Source: Silvibacterium sp. (lineage in GTDB: Bacteria; Acidobacteriota; Terriglobia; Terriglobales; Acidobacteriaceae). From it: 35,345 bases of DNA. The stretch is from assembly GCA_019234945.1 (NCBI GenBank), contig JAFAKX010000099.1, positions 1 to 35,345 of the forward strand. The letters run 5' to 3'. Below are positions 8,301-14,933 of the stretch, piece by piece. A model generated the notes under the pieces. It searched no databases, was not told the DNA's origin, and saw nothing but the letters and a program-made list of their open reading frames with translations. The translations under genes and the position numbers were made by a program. Position 1 is the first letter of the stretch. Each line of letters starts with the position of its first letter.

Positions 8301-9983
8301 GTTCGCGTCGTTCGCCAGGTCCTCGACCTCCGCCAGTGATCCCAGCCCTCCGTTCAGGTTCTGGTAGTGCGTTGCGTCGTCGGGAGAGCACGTCGCCTGC
8401 TGCTGGTTCAGGGCATCGGTCGTCCGCCACAGCCCGCCGTCGTTGCCGAAATACACCAGCCCCAGTGCGCCCAGCGTCGCATCGAACGCATGCTGCGCCC
8501 ACGCCACTCCGGCCGATGCGCATCCGCCCGCATTCGTCGTGTTGCGCCATGCGCAGCTGTTCGCCAGGCTGCATCTGTAGATATCGGCCGTGCCAACAAA
8601 CAGCAGTGTGTCCTGCTGCGATGGGACCGCCGCCAGGTACAGGTCATAATCCGCCCCCTGAATCGTCGTGTCGCCATTGCCGGCCTCAATCGCCGTATCC
8701 GCAATCTGATTCGCAAACGTCACCGTCGCCGACGAGCACGCCCCGCCATTCAGTGCGCAGACATCCTGCCACAGGCCCTGGTCCTGGTTGTTGATATCCG
8801 TCGTCAGCGCAAACAGATCGCCTGTCACTGGCTGCACGGCAAGCGCGCCGCGAAAGATCGGGCACGCGGGCGAACCTGTCGATCCGGCATTGGTAGGGCA
8901 GTACACCGTTGTCAGCCCGGTCCCCGGCTGATTCGCCAGCCGCCTCCAGTTGACGCCGTCCGGCGACTGGTAATACCCATGAAAACGCACCGCGGCATAG
9001 AACATCTGGCGTATCGGATTCCACACTACCGCCGTCGCCGCATTGCCGTTCGTCGTAAAGTTTGTCAGGTTCGACTGCACGACGCTCGACGCCGAATCGG
9101 AGATCTTCGCGAGATACCAAGTCTGCCCCGCATCCGGAGAGTAATAGATCCCCATGATGCTGCTTCCCGATATGGCAGCGTTGACCTCCACGCCCTCGGC
9201 CGCCTGCGAAACGGCTGCAACCACCAGATTCGGATTCGCCGTGCTCCAGGCGAATCCCGCAAAGCCATTGCCCTGGAAACTGAAGTTCGCCACGCCGCCG
9301 ATGCTGGGATCGGACGAGTTCGAAATGAGTCGCCAGGTCAGGCCACCGTCCGCCGACCGCAGAATGCCGGCTCCGTAATACGAATCCGTTGCATCATTGG
9401 GATCGCCTGTCCCGGCCAGCACCACTCCCGAGCCGCCCGGCTGAACAGTGACAGCGCCGATGCTCAGTGACGCCACGTTCGTCGCCGCATACTGGCTCAG
9501 CGTATCGGTCAGTGGAGTAAACGTCACCGCCGCGGAATTTCCCGCCGCATTCACCGACTTCCACACGCCCCCGCCCGTCGTCCCCACGTAGACGGTATTG
9601 CCCGTCGGGTCCGACGGATCGGCTGTGATGCTGCTCACCCTCCCCGTCACCGCGCCGAACGCCGATGTCGTCACCTGCGCCGGTCCCAGCGGCTGCCACG
9701 GCGCTGTCAGGGGCGTGCTCACGCCAGTTGTGTCTCTCTGAACCACCATGGCCTGATGCTGCGCCCTCGCCTCGGCCAGCATCTGGGCGGCATTCCGCGG
9801 ATAACTCCGCTGCGGCCCGACTGCCCGACGCGCAAGGAATCTTCCCGACCGCCGCTGCTGCGCCGGAGCATGCCAATCCCGCAAGCTCTGCCTTGCCTGG
9901 CTCTGCGCGTGGATGTTGCCGGCTGCTGTCGAGAGCCCCAGCGATGCGCACAGTCCGAGTATCAGTCGATTCCGGTTCCTCAC
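5382..9983 (-). CDS. Giant exported BNR-repeat and choice-of-anchor-D protein
   Basis: The 1533-residue product starts with a signal peptide (basic MRNRNR, hydrophobic LILGLCASLGLSTAA, cut near IHAQ). Residues about 90-910 look like a sortilin/VPS10-type BNR propeller of the kind often labelled glycosyl hydrolase: WQPLGPAQV, GRVSSITADPSDPTGNTVYV, GTTGGGVWKS, and several later SADGGLTW-like and SPDAGQTW turns. Four repeats of about 100 residues follow, starting near 925, 1030, 1135 and 1234, each with a pattern like PASLSFP...TITNTG...GDF...C...CTVNVTFDP...GTLTV...LSGTG, which is the HYDIN/choice-of-anchor-D Ig-like type. A fifth Ig-like domain lies near 1337-1420. The C-terminus is composite, with two hydrophobic segments around an Arg patch and then a short beta-strand tail. 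The GTG start at 9983 follows a purine-rich GAAGGGGG and lies 12 bp from a palindromic repeat. Catalytic activity is not evident; adhesion or surface binding is inferred. Confidence 0.85.
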   Translation of the reverse strand: MRNRNRLILGLCASLGLSTAAGNIHAQSQARQSLRDWHAPAQQRRSGRFLARRAVGPQRSYPRNAAQMLAEARAQHQAMVVQRDTTGVSTPLTAPWQPLGPAQVTTSAFGAVTGRVSSITADPSDPTGNTVYVGTTGGGVWKSVNAAGNSAAVTFTPLTDTLSQYAATNVASLSIGAVTVQPGGSGVVLAGTGDPNDATDSYYGAGILRSADGGLTWRLISNSSDPSIGGVANFSFQGNGFAGFAWSTANPNLVVAAVSQAAEGVEVNAAISGSSIMGIYYSPDAGQTWYLAKISDSASSVVQSNLTNFTTNGNAATAVVWNPIRQMFYAAVRFHGYYQSPDGVNWRRLANQPGTGLTTVYCPTNAGSTGSPACPIFRGALAVQPVTGDLFALTTDINNQDQGLWQDVCALNGGACSSATVTFANQIADTAIEAGNGDTTIQGADYDLYLAAVPSQQDTLLFVGTADIYRCSLANSCAWRNTTNAGGCASAGVAWAQHAFDATLGALGLVYFGNDGGLWRTTDALNQQQATCSPDDATHYQNLNGGLGSLAEVEDLANDANNPLNMMASLGALGTAAATSSVTTGSWPQVLDGEGNYAAIDPAVEANWYATSIFGVSINRCTEGSGCNEAGFLPAIGSTQVGGDGDQQTIPAPWILDPQDTANVIVGTCRMWRGPATGGSAWTSANLLSSMLDGDPGPYCDGNAEIRSLAASGSATDAPGTPEQIYAGMAGLLDGGATVPGHIFTASVTNSSGSTTGWVDLFHRPVANGGASNGQFNPGGFDISSIYVDPHDPTGQTVYATVEGFTGNGIAEAKLYGSVSGGAVWQNLSRNLPNAPANSIVIDPNDANTAYVAMDTGVYITRNVWSCANPTINCWNVFGTSLPNAPVIQLTTVNEGSTSVLRAATYGRGVWQIPLVTAGTAMTTANANPASLSFPSQEDGTQSATQTISIINTGKITLNVTQVSKTGDFAETDHCAGEAVLPGDACTVNVTFDPGPMQTGQLTGLLTVYGNITGGGQVTVQLSGTGVPGPAMVLTPASVSFPQTLLGKTAQVQNVTISNTGGVAAGLTSETVTGDFSITANTCGASLPPDTGCTLSIAYTPMTSGNETGTLSVVDSAGTQTAQLSGVGQSPATDSLAPLNLTFGPQTIGTASLSQQVTLTNSGDQALALIATQVSGDFNAVNQCGPSLAGHSICAIVMKFVPTQVGQETGTLIVTDMLRTQTVTLNGTGLAPAGISVAPASLSFNYGVGQTSPPLAVTLTNNGGVALTGLTFAATGDFAAQAASSSGCGTTLAVGASCQIGVTFTPSQVGARTGTMTVSAAQLKAPLTVALSGNGEDFALQVSGSSSAVITSGQTATFMLSIEPVNGSTGEITLSCPQPLQIQNASCTVNPLSLPLTGQNSVSATMTIATGQSSSSAAARYRVQAGGRGLGLMLAVVVPMGFVAGRRRRWTALPQGRQRPQGIFRWWRCLALAGLLGLLIPAGCNLNVTSGKQSFGGGTTPPGTPTPSGVYTLTVTGTAPGLSRTATLTLKVE

Positions 9984-9995
9984 GCGCCCCCTTCG

Positions 9996-10141
9996 GCATT
10001 TCCGGAGTCACGTGTCCCTTGAAGGTTTTGCTAGGTCGCCGCTCCCTGATGGTCCACCCCAGCGACGAAGATCTGTCGCTGTGGCCCGGGTAGCATCGAC
10101 ACTTGATCTGTCGCTTCGGGGTACATCAACTCCGAAAATGC
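9996..10141. repeat. Palindromic dispersed element, copy A
   Basis: This is one of three related elements in the window. Its ends are inverted (GCATTTCCGGAGT at 9996-10008 and ACTCCGAAAATGC at 10129-10141). A 22-bp core at 10033-10054 is identical to positions 33555-33576 in copy C. At 146 bp it is longer than the others: its centre has extra sequence with a repeated GATCTGTCGCT (10070-10080 and 10105-10115). It ends 12 bp before the GTG start of the giant minus-strand gene, so any promoter of that gene must lie in or beyond it. Confidence 0.8.
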
Positions 10142-10325
10142 GCTTGCCCGCCGATAAAACGAGCCCGGGTCCATTGCACACGACGCGCAGTGCTACTTGA
10201 GCGCCGGGAGGCACAGAAATCACAGGTCTGTTTCGACGTGGGAAAGTCGGCCCATTATGAAACCAGCGAACCGCGCGAGCCAGATTACTTTTGTTTGGAA
10301 CGATTGCAGCGCGAGCCAGGCCGGC

Positions 10326-10511
10326 TCACTCAATCCGGAAAACCGAACCGAACATCGGAAGGCCGCTCTTCGACGACTTCGTCGCTTCATCCTGGATCAC
10401 GTCCCAGTGTTCCTTGAGCTTTCCATCCTCCAAGCGGAGGATGTCCACCACGATCCAGTTTGCCGGCGATCCAAAACCGGAAACTGAGAATCGATCCCGA
10501 TTGCCGGGCAC
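10326..10511 (-). pseudogene. C-terminal remnant of a SnoaL-like/NTF2-fold protein
   Basis: Reading from GTG at 10511, the frame gives about 61 residues ending in a TGA at 10326-10328. The stretch VVDILRLEDGKLKEHWDVIQDEATKSSKSGLPMFG closely resembles the end of SnoaL-like (NTF2-fold) proteins, in which a DIFRxExGKIxEHWDVIQ strand is followed by a short SGxxMF tail. Those proteins are normally about 130 residues. Here an in-frame TAG lies two codons upstream of the GTG, and no N-terminal half is recognisable. I read it as a decayed fragment. The adjacent 10142-10325 and 10512-10609 hold nothing I can identify. Confidence 0.65.
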
Positions 10512-10609
10512 CCGCTATGCAGAGGGATCCTCGCAGATCAGGTCATGTATCGCTCTCTAGAAATCCATGATCCGCATTCGCCTCATCCAAGCAGGAAGAG
10601 GTGACGAGC

Positions 10610-11128
10610 ATGCCCGAGAAAGAAACCCTGGAACGAGCGAAAGAAGATCTGCGCGAAGGCAAGTCGCCCAAGACGGCGGCGGGAGAATTCATTCACGAAG
10701 AGATTGAGCATGTCCGCGAGGGTAAGCACGGGGTCCGTTCCCCTCAGCAGGCAATCGCTATCGGCTTGAGCAAAGCGCGCCGGGCTGGCATTCCTGTGCC
10801 TCCTCCGGCGAAGGGCAAGGCAAAAGAGAGTACAAGGACAAGCGCGGAACGTGACTATGAGAAAGGGCAGTCCGGTGATCGCGAAAAGCCATCGGCCCGC
10901 AGGTCCCGCGCGCGTGAGGAAGTTCTCCAGCGCGAGCCCCACTCGACCGCCTCACATCAGGCTCTCTCGAGACAGGCTCGAAAGGCCGCGAAGTCGAGAA
11001 CCAGCAAGGAACGCCATGACGCTGCGGAGAAGGCGGTAAGGACCAAAGGCAAAACAGGACTGAAGCAGGCAGCCAAGAAAGCCGCTGCCACGCGATCCCG
11101 AACCCGGACCAGAAAACGCGCGGCTTAG
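10610..11128 (+). CDS. DUF6496 domain protein with a basic histone-like tail
   Basis: The 172-residue product begins MPEKETLERAKEDLREGKSPKTAAGEFIHEEIEHVREGKHGVRSPQQAIAIGLSKARRAGIPVPPP, which matches the DUF6496 pattern as I know it; its function is not established. The remaining 110 or so residues are very rich in Lys, Arg, Ala and Ser and end in KKAAATRSRTRTRKRAA, like histone H1-type bacterial tails, so nucleic-acid binding is plausible but inferred. The start is ATG at 10610, nine bases after AGGAAGAGG (10592-10600); a GTG at 10601 directly abuts that site and is too close. The gene is flanked on both sides by remnants of other genes. The frame after its TAG continues open into the MFS remnant. 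Confidence 0.8.
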   Translation: MPEKETLERAKEDLREGKSPKTAAGEFIHEEIEHVREGKHGVRSPQQAIAIGLSKARRAGIPVPPPAKGKAKESTRTSAERDYEKGQSGDREKPSARRSRAREEVLQREPHSTASHQALSRQARKAAKSRTSKERHDAAEKAVRTKGKTGLKQAAKKAAATRSRTRTRKRAA

Positions 11129-11422
11129 CGACAGGTCAGCCGAGTCGATCGGGTCGCCCATCTGCACAAGAGAGATACCTTCTTCGAGCGCTATTTCAAC
11201 TCTCTGGAGCGGGCGGGCCGCCGCAGCGGGGCTAGCCTCGCGACCGCGTGCCACTACAATCTGGCACAACTGCAGCAAATCGTCGATTCGCAGGCGAACG
11301 TACTTGCCTACATCAGCGCTTTTTTCTTATTCGGAATGATCGTTGCGTTTCCTATCCCGCTGCCATTCCTCATGAAAGGTCCTTCAACCGAGGAGACGGC
11401 TGCAGCCCAGGGCATGCACTAG
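11129..11422 (+). pseudogene. C-terminal remnant of an MFS (DHA2-type) efflux transporter
   Basis: Directly after the DUF6496 stop, in the same frame, 97 codons stay open to a TAG at 11420-11422. The translation contains FFERYFNSLERAG, then YNLAQLQQIVDSQANVLAY, a membrane segment ISAFFLFGMIVAFPIPLPFL and MKGPS. This is the layout of the end of EmrB/QacA-like drug exporters, where a QQQAxxLAYxDxFxLxG segment forms the last helix and is followed by a short Lys/Arg-Pro tail. No start codon precedes this part, and the other 13 or so helices are missing, so it cannot be a working transporter. It is best read as debris left when the DUF6496 gene came to lie upstream. Confidence 0.7.
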
Positions 11423-11428
11423 GGCCCT

Positions 11429-12250
11429 TTATTGCTGTTGCGGCTGCGGGGCGCTCTGTGGAGCAGGATATTGCGGCGCGGCGTTCCCGGGACGACTGCC
11501 TGGTTGAGCAGGTGCCGATGGCTTCGGATGCTCCAGCAACTTGAACCCATCCCGAACGACGGAAAAATTCTGCTGGAGAAGATCTGCCTCGAGCACCTGG
11601 CCGTCGGGGGTATAAAACAGATCGACATCGATCGAGTTCTCCGAACTGACAGCGACCCTCGCGTGCTGCACTTCGATCTGTGAACCGTTGAGCTGTCCCC
11701 GGACGCTGGACCCGGGCGCAATGGTCGACGGGACCAGGATGCCGTCTTCTTTGGGAATCAGAATCCAAGATGTTGGCGGATTCTCTGTAGCCACCCGACT
11801 CAGCAGCAGATAAGCTGCCGGGTCGAGATCGAGCAGCAAAACCAGGTGCTGGTGCCGGTCCACTGTGTTTTGGGTCTGTTTGCTGTTAGCGGATACGCCG
11901 ATCTGAAACTGGCGGCCCGTTGGGTCCGAAGCGGCGGTAAATGTAACGGCACTCCCGTTGACGCTGCCGCTGAGTTCATCCCGAACCAGATTGAGGCTGC
12001 TGTCAAGACTCTGCGTATTGCTGAAGCTATAGCTGAATTTCGTCAGGTTCAATTTGCCGTGGGACGTGATGGAGTATCCGTTAGCGGTGGTCTGGACAGT
12101 GTAGTCCCCTTCGCCAACGGTTTTCCCATCTTGATAGATGCCATAGTGAGCAGAACCGGCGGTGAGCGCGGGCTGGCCGAAAGAGGCGGCGGCCGTAATC
12201 GACAAGGCAGAAACAAGAGCAAAGGTGCGGCAAAAGGCAGAGACGTACAT
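11429..12250 (-). CDS. Exported protein of unknown function with a Pro/Gln-rich tail
   Basis: The 273-residue product starts with a clear signal peptide (MYVSAFCRTFALVSALSITAAASFGQ). The mature part opens with HYGIYQDGKTVGEGDYTVQTTANGYSITSHGKLNL and goes on with alternating strands (SYSFSNTQSLDSSLNLVRDELSGSVNGSAVTFTA), which suggests a beta-rich fold. The pattern of a short ligand- or lipid-cradle type sheet is reminiscent of DUF3108/DUF6134-like periplasmic proteins, but I cannot assign it. The last 35 or so residues are Pro, Gln and Ala rich (SAPAQPGSRPGNAAPQYPAPQSAPQPQQQ). The start is ATG at 12250. It lies 125 bp downstream of the superoxide dismutase gene on the same strand, with a hairpin between them, so it probably has its own transcript. 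Confidence 0.8.
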   Translation of the reverse strand: MYVSAFCRTFALVSALSITAAASFGQPALTAGSAHYGIYQDGKTVGEGDYTVQTTANGYSITSHGKLNLTKFSYSFSNTQSLDSSLNLVRDELSGSVNGSAVTFTAASDPTGRQFQIGVSANSKQTQNTVDRHQHLVLLLDLDPAAYLLLSRVATENPPTSWILIPKEDGILVPSTIAPGSSVRGQLNGSQIEVQHARVAVSSENSIDVDLFYTPDGQVLEADLLQQNFSVVRDGFKLLEHPKPSAPAQPGSRPGNAAPQYPAPQSAPQPQQQ

Positions 12251-12320
12251 TCGCGCTAGAATCCTCTACCTTCTCAGACACATATTGGCCCCGGAAAGAT
12301 GCGCTGCAACATGCCGGAAA

Positions 12321-12356
12321 GGGTATGGGACAACGTGCTCCGGTTTCCCGATACCC
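12321..12356 (-). terminator. Possible hairpin after the superoxide dismutase gene
   Basis: GGGTATGGGA (12321-12330) pairs with TCCCGATACCC (12346-12356) with one bulge and a 15-nt loop. It lies 20 bp beyond the minus-strand sod stop. There is no good T-run after it, so termination is only a guess. A 12-bp direct repeat GCTCCGGTTTCC (12337-12348 and 12359-12370) overlaps the area. Confidence 0.35.
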
Positions 12357-12375
12357 TCGCTCCGGTTTCCTTCGG

Positions 12376-12987
12376 CTATTTCTGGGCCTGTTCGAACCGC
12401 TTGTTGATTTCGTCCCAGTTCACAACGTTCCACCAAGCGGCAAGATATTCGGGCCGGCGGTTCTGATATTTCAGGTAGTAAGCGTGCTCCCAGACGTCGT
12501 TGCCGAGGATCGGGAACTTTCCTTGTATGAACGGGCTGTCCTGATTCGCCGTCGTCGTGATCGTCAGCTTGCCGTTATCCCACAGGAGCCAGCCCCACCC
12601 GGAGCCGAACTGTTTGGCGGTCGTTTCATTGAACTGCTTCTTGAAAGATTCGAAGTCGCCGAAATCCTTGCGGATCTGCGCGACGATCGTGCCCGTGGGC
12701 TCACCGCCGCCGTTCGGCTTCATGATGTTCCAGAACATTGTGTGGTTGACGTGGCCGCCACCGTTATTTCGCACTGTAGTGCGAATATCCTCGGGGATGC
12801 TGTTGATGTTCCGCAAGAGATCCTCGGGAGCGTGCTTCCCGAGTTCCGGATGCTTTTCGATGGCGCCGTTGAGATTGGTAACGTAGGCCTGGTGGTGCTT
12901 GTCGTGGTGAAGATGCATCGTCTGCTCGTCGATATAGGGCTCGAGCGCAGCATAGTCATAGGGCAATGGTGGAACTTCGTATGCCAA
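12376..12987 (-). CDS. sodA: Superoxide dismutase, Mn type
   Basis: The enzyme converts superoxide to oxygen and hydrogen peroxide. The 203-residue length and N-terminus [20 protein letters not shown] are canonical for the Fe/Mn family. The four metal ligands are visible: His27 (in HLHHDKHH), His81 ([11 protein letters not shown]), Asp163 and His167 (NDVWEHAYY). The GGGH before the second ligand and Gln148 in NQDSPF favour manganese over iron; this is inference from family patterns. The start codon is TTG at 12985-12987, chosen because the canonical N-terminus begins there and GGAG lies about nine bases upstream. No signal peptide is present, so it acts in the cytoplasm. It seems to be monocistronic. 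Confidence 0.95.
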   Translation of the reverse strand: MAYEVPPLPYDYAALEPYIDEQTMHLHHDKHHQAYVTNLNGAIEKHPELGKHAPEDLLRNINSIPEDIRTTVRNNGGGHVNHTMFWNIMKPNGGGEPTGTIVAQIRKDFGDFESFKKQFNETTAKQFGSGWGWLLWDNGKLTITTTANQDSPFIQGKFPILGNDVWEHAYYLKYQNRRPEYLAAWWNVVNWDEINKRFEQAQK

Positions 12988-13389
12988 AGCGTTTCTCCTT
13001 CACTCGTGATTGCTCATACCAGAATCTTCGCGCCGTTCCAGCAGAATTCAGGGGACGCGTCCTCGATCATAATGGATGCGGCAGCGTAATGGAGCGCTGC
13101 AAGCACAAAGCTATGGCCAACCTATCTGATCGGGTTTGCAGCGTTGAATCAAATGGTTAGGCTACCGCGGGAATGCCCGGGGGTTGAGTGCTCTACTTTG
13201 TTTGGGACTTCGGTTAAAAATGCGGCAGTTATCTGCGACCGCAGCGTAGCGTGGAACATCTCGGCGTAGGAAGCGAGGAATCGACCACGCTCGCTGGAGA
13301 CCATCGCAGCCTTTAGATAAACTGCCCTATGCGGTGTTTTTGGGGCATCAGAATTTCTGGTGGCCGCTGCTTTTAGAATTGATTAGGCC
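12988..13389. other. Intergenic region with a long imperfect hairpin
   Basis: No gene was found between the divergent sod and glucanase genes. A long imperfect inverted repeat spans about 13216-13342: AAAAA at both outer ends, GGCAGTTATCT (13224-13234) against AGATAAACTGCC (13315-13326), CTGCGA (13233-13238) against TCGCAG (13304-13309), and CAGCG-T-AGCGTGG (13242-13254) against CCACGCTCGCTG (13285-13296). The loop contains AAGCGAGGAATC. It could be a decayed dispersed palindrome or a structured RNA upstream of the next gene. Confidence 0.55.
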
Positions 13390-14820
13390 TTGGCTCGTTC
13401 GAAGATAACTCGTCGACAACTGCTGCGAACGGCAGGCGCCTCAGGCATGTTAGCACTGGGAGCGCCGGCAATGGCGATGGCGGAGGGCCTTCAGAACCAG
13501 CCGCAAGCTCCCCAAGTCAAGCCCGGACAGGAACCACAGCCCGAGTCACAGGCTGCGCAAAAGTATCCTCAACAACTCGGCGCCTTCATCAACCGCCCAC
13601 TGACCCAGGTATCGAAGGCCGCTGAGACCCTGCTCGATGATCTTGTGGGCCGTGGCTGTGATTTCTTCTACAACGAGGCAAGCCCGAGGAGCGGGCTGGT
13701 GCGCGATCGGGCTCCGGCGGCTGGCCGCTCGCTCAGCCGGGTAGCCAGCATTGCCGCCACGGGTTTCGGGCTGAGCGCCCTGTGCATCGCGGCAAAGCGA
13801 AACTACCTGCGCCAGGGCGACTGTGAAGCGAGGATCGAAAAAACGCTGGCCTTTCTGCTTGAACAATGCCCTCACGAGCATGGATTTCTCTACCATTTCA
13901 TCGATATGGAAAGCGGCCAGCGCATGTTTGGCAGCGAGCTCTCGTCGATCGACACCGCCCTGCTGCTCTGTGGAGTGCTACTCTGCCGTCAGTACTTTGA
14001 AGGAAACACGCGCATCGCCGCCCTTGCGACCACGTTTTATCGCCGAATCGATTGGCAGTGGATGCTGAACGGGGGCACGACCCTTTCGATGGGGTGGCTT
14101 CCGGACCAGGGTTTTCTGAGCCATCGCTGGGATATTTATTCCGAGCTCATGACCATGTACCTGATGGCAATCGGCTCCCCCACGCACCCCATCCCGGCCG
14201 ACACCTGGAACGCGCTGCAGCGGCCCGTGGTGCAGTTCGGCGGCATCGATTACATCAGCGGAGTCGCGCCCCTGTTCATTCACCAATACGCACACGCCTG
14301 GTGCGACTATCGCGATATCAGGGACCTTCACGCAAACTACTTCACCAACTCGATTGCCGCCACGCGCACCCACCAGTTGTGGTGCCTGACTCTTGGCAAG
14401 ACGTTCCCTTGGATTGACCAGGACATGTGGGGAATCACGGCGTCCGACTCACGGAACGGATACCGGGTATGGGGTGGTCCACCGGCCATGGGACCGCTGG
14501 ACGGAACTCTCGTGCCCTCTGCCGCCGCGGGATCATTGCCATTCCTCCCTGCCGAGTGCTCTCATGTGTTGTTGAGCATGCGGGAAAAAATGGGTGACCG
14601 CGTATGGACCCGCTATGGATTTGTGGATGCTTTCAATCCCAAAACGAACTGGTTCGCGACCGATATTCTCGGAATCGACCAGGGCGTCAGTGTCCTGATG
14701 GCAGAAAACCTACGAAGCGGCTTCGCCTGGCAGTACTTTATGAAGAACCGCGAGATCGTCCATGCGATGAACGAAGTGCAGTTCCATCCCGACCCGGAAG
14801 CCAATTCGCAGGTGCTGTAG
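13390..14820 (+). CDS. Tat-exported glucoamylase-fold hydrolase (GH144-like)
   Basis: The 476-residue product has a Tat-type signal (SKITRRQLLRTAGASGMLALGAPAMAMA) and a Gln/Pro-rich linker to about residue 60. The rest is an (alpha/alpha)6-type domain of the PF10091 glucoamylase group. Hallmarks are DFFYNEASPRSGLVRDR (about 92-107), ASIAATGFGLSAL, and the block near 408-445 with YGFVDAFNPKTNWFATDILGIDQGVSVLMAENLRSGFAWQ. Characterised relatives (GH144) cut beta-1,2-glucans; the substrate here is inferred. The frame has a TAG just six bases upstream, so the TTG at 13390 is the earliest possible start and is needed for the Tat motif. Its ribosome-binding site is poor. It heads a same-strand block with the GH15 gene and the pentose-phosphate genes, which suggests use of external or periplasmic glucan. 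Confidence 0.85.
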   Translation: MARSKITRRQLLRTAGASGMLALGAPAMAMAEGLQNQPQAPQVKPGQEPQPESQAAQKYPQQLGAFINRPLTQVSKAAETLLDDLVGRGCDFFYNEASPRSGLVRDRAPAAGRSLSRVASIAATGFGLSALCIAAKRNYLRQGDCEARIEKTLAFLLEQCPHEHGFLYHFIDMESGQRMFGSELSSIDTALLLCGVLLCRQYFEGNTRIAALATTFYRRIDWQWMLNGGTTLSMGWLPDQGFLSHRWDIYSELMTMYLMAIGSPTHPIPADTWNALQRPVVQFGGIDYISGVAPLFIHQYAHAWCDYRDIRDLHANYFTNSIAATRTHQLWCLTLGKTFPWIDQDMWGITASDSRNGYRVWGGPPAMGPLDGTLVPSAAAGSLPFLPAECSHVLLSMREKMGDRVWTRYGFVDAFNPKTNWFATDILGIDQGVSVLMAENLRSGFAWQYFMKNREIVHAMNEVQFHPDPEANSQVL

Positions 14821-14933
14821 ACTCTGGGCGAAAGCCAGAAAACATGTAACTCATTCTTGGAAGTTTCATCTCTCTAGGGTAGAGTTCTGGCCTTGGGCAT
14901 TTGACCAGGTCGCCGAAAATTACGGAGCGATTG

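Noticed and set aside
8367-9470. Long open frame of 367 codons on the plus strand
   Set aside because: It is antisense to the giant BNR gene. Its translation is Arg-rich with no family pattern, as expected opposite a high-GC gene.
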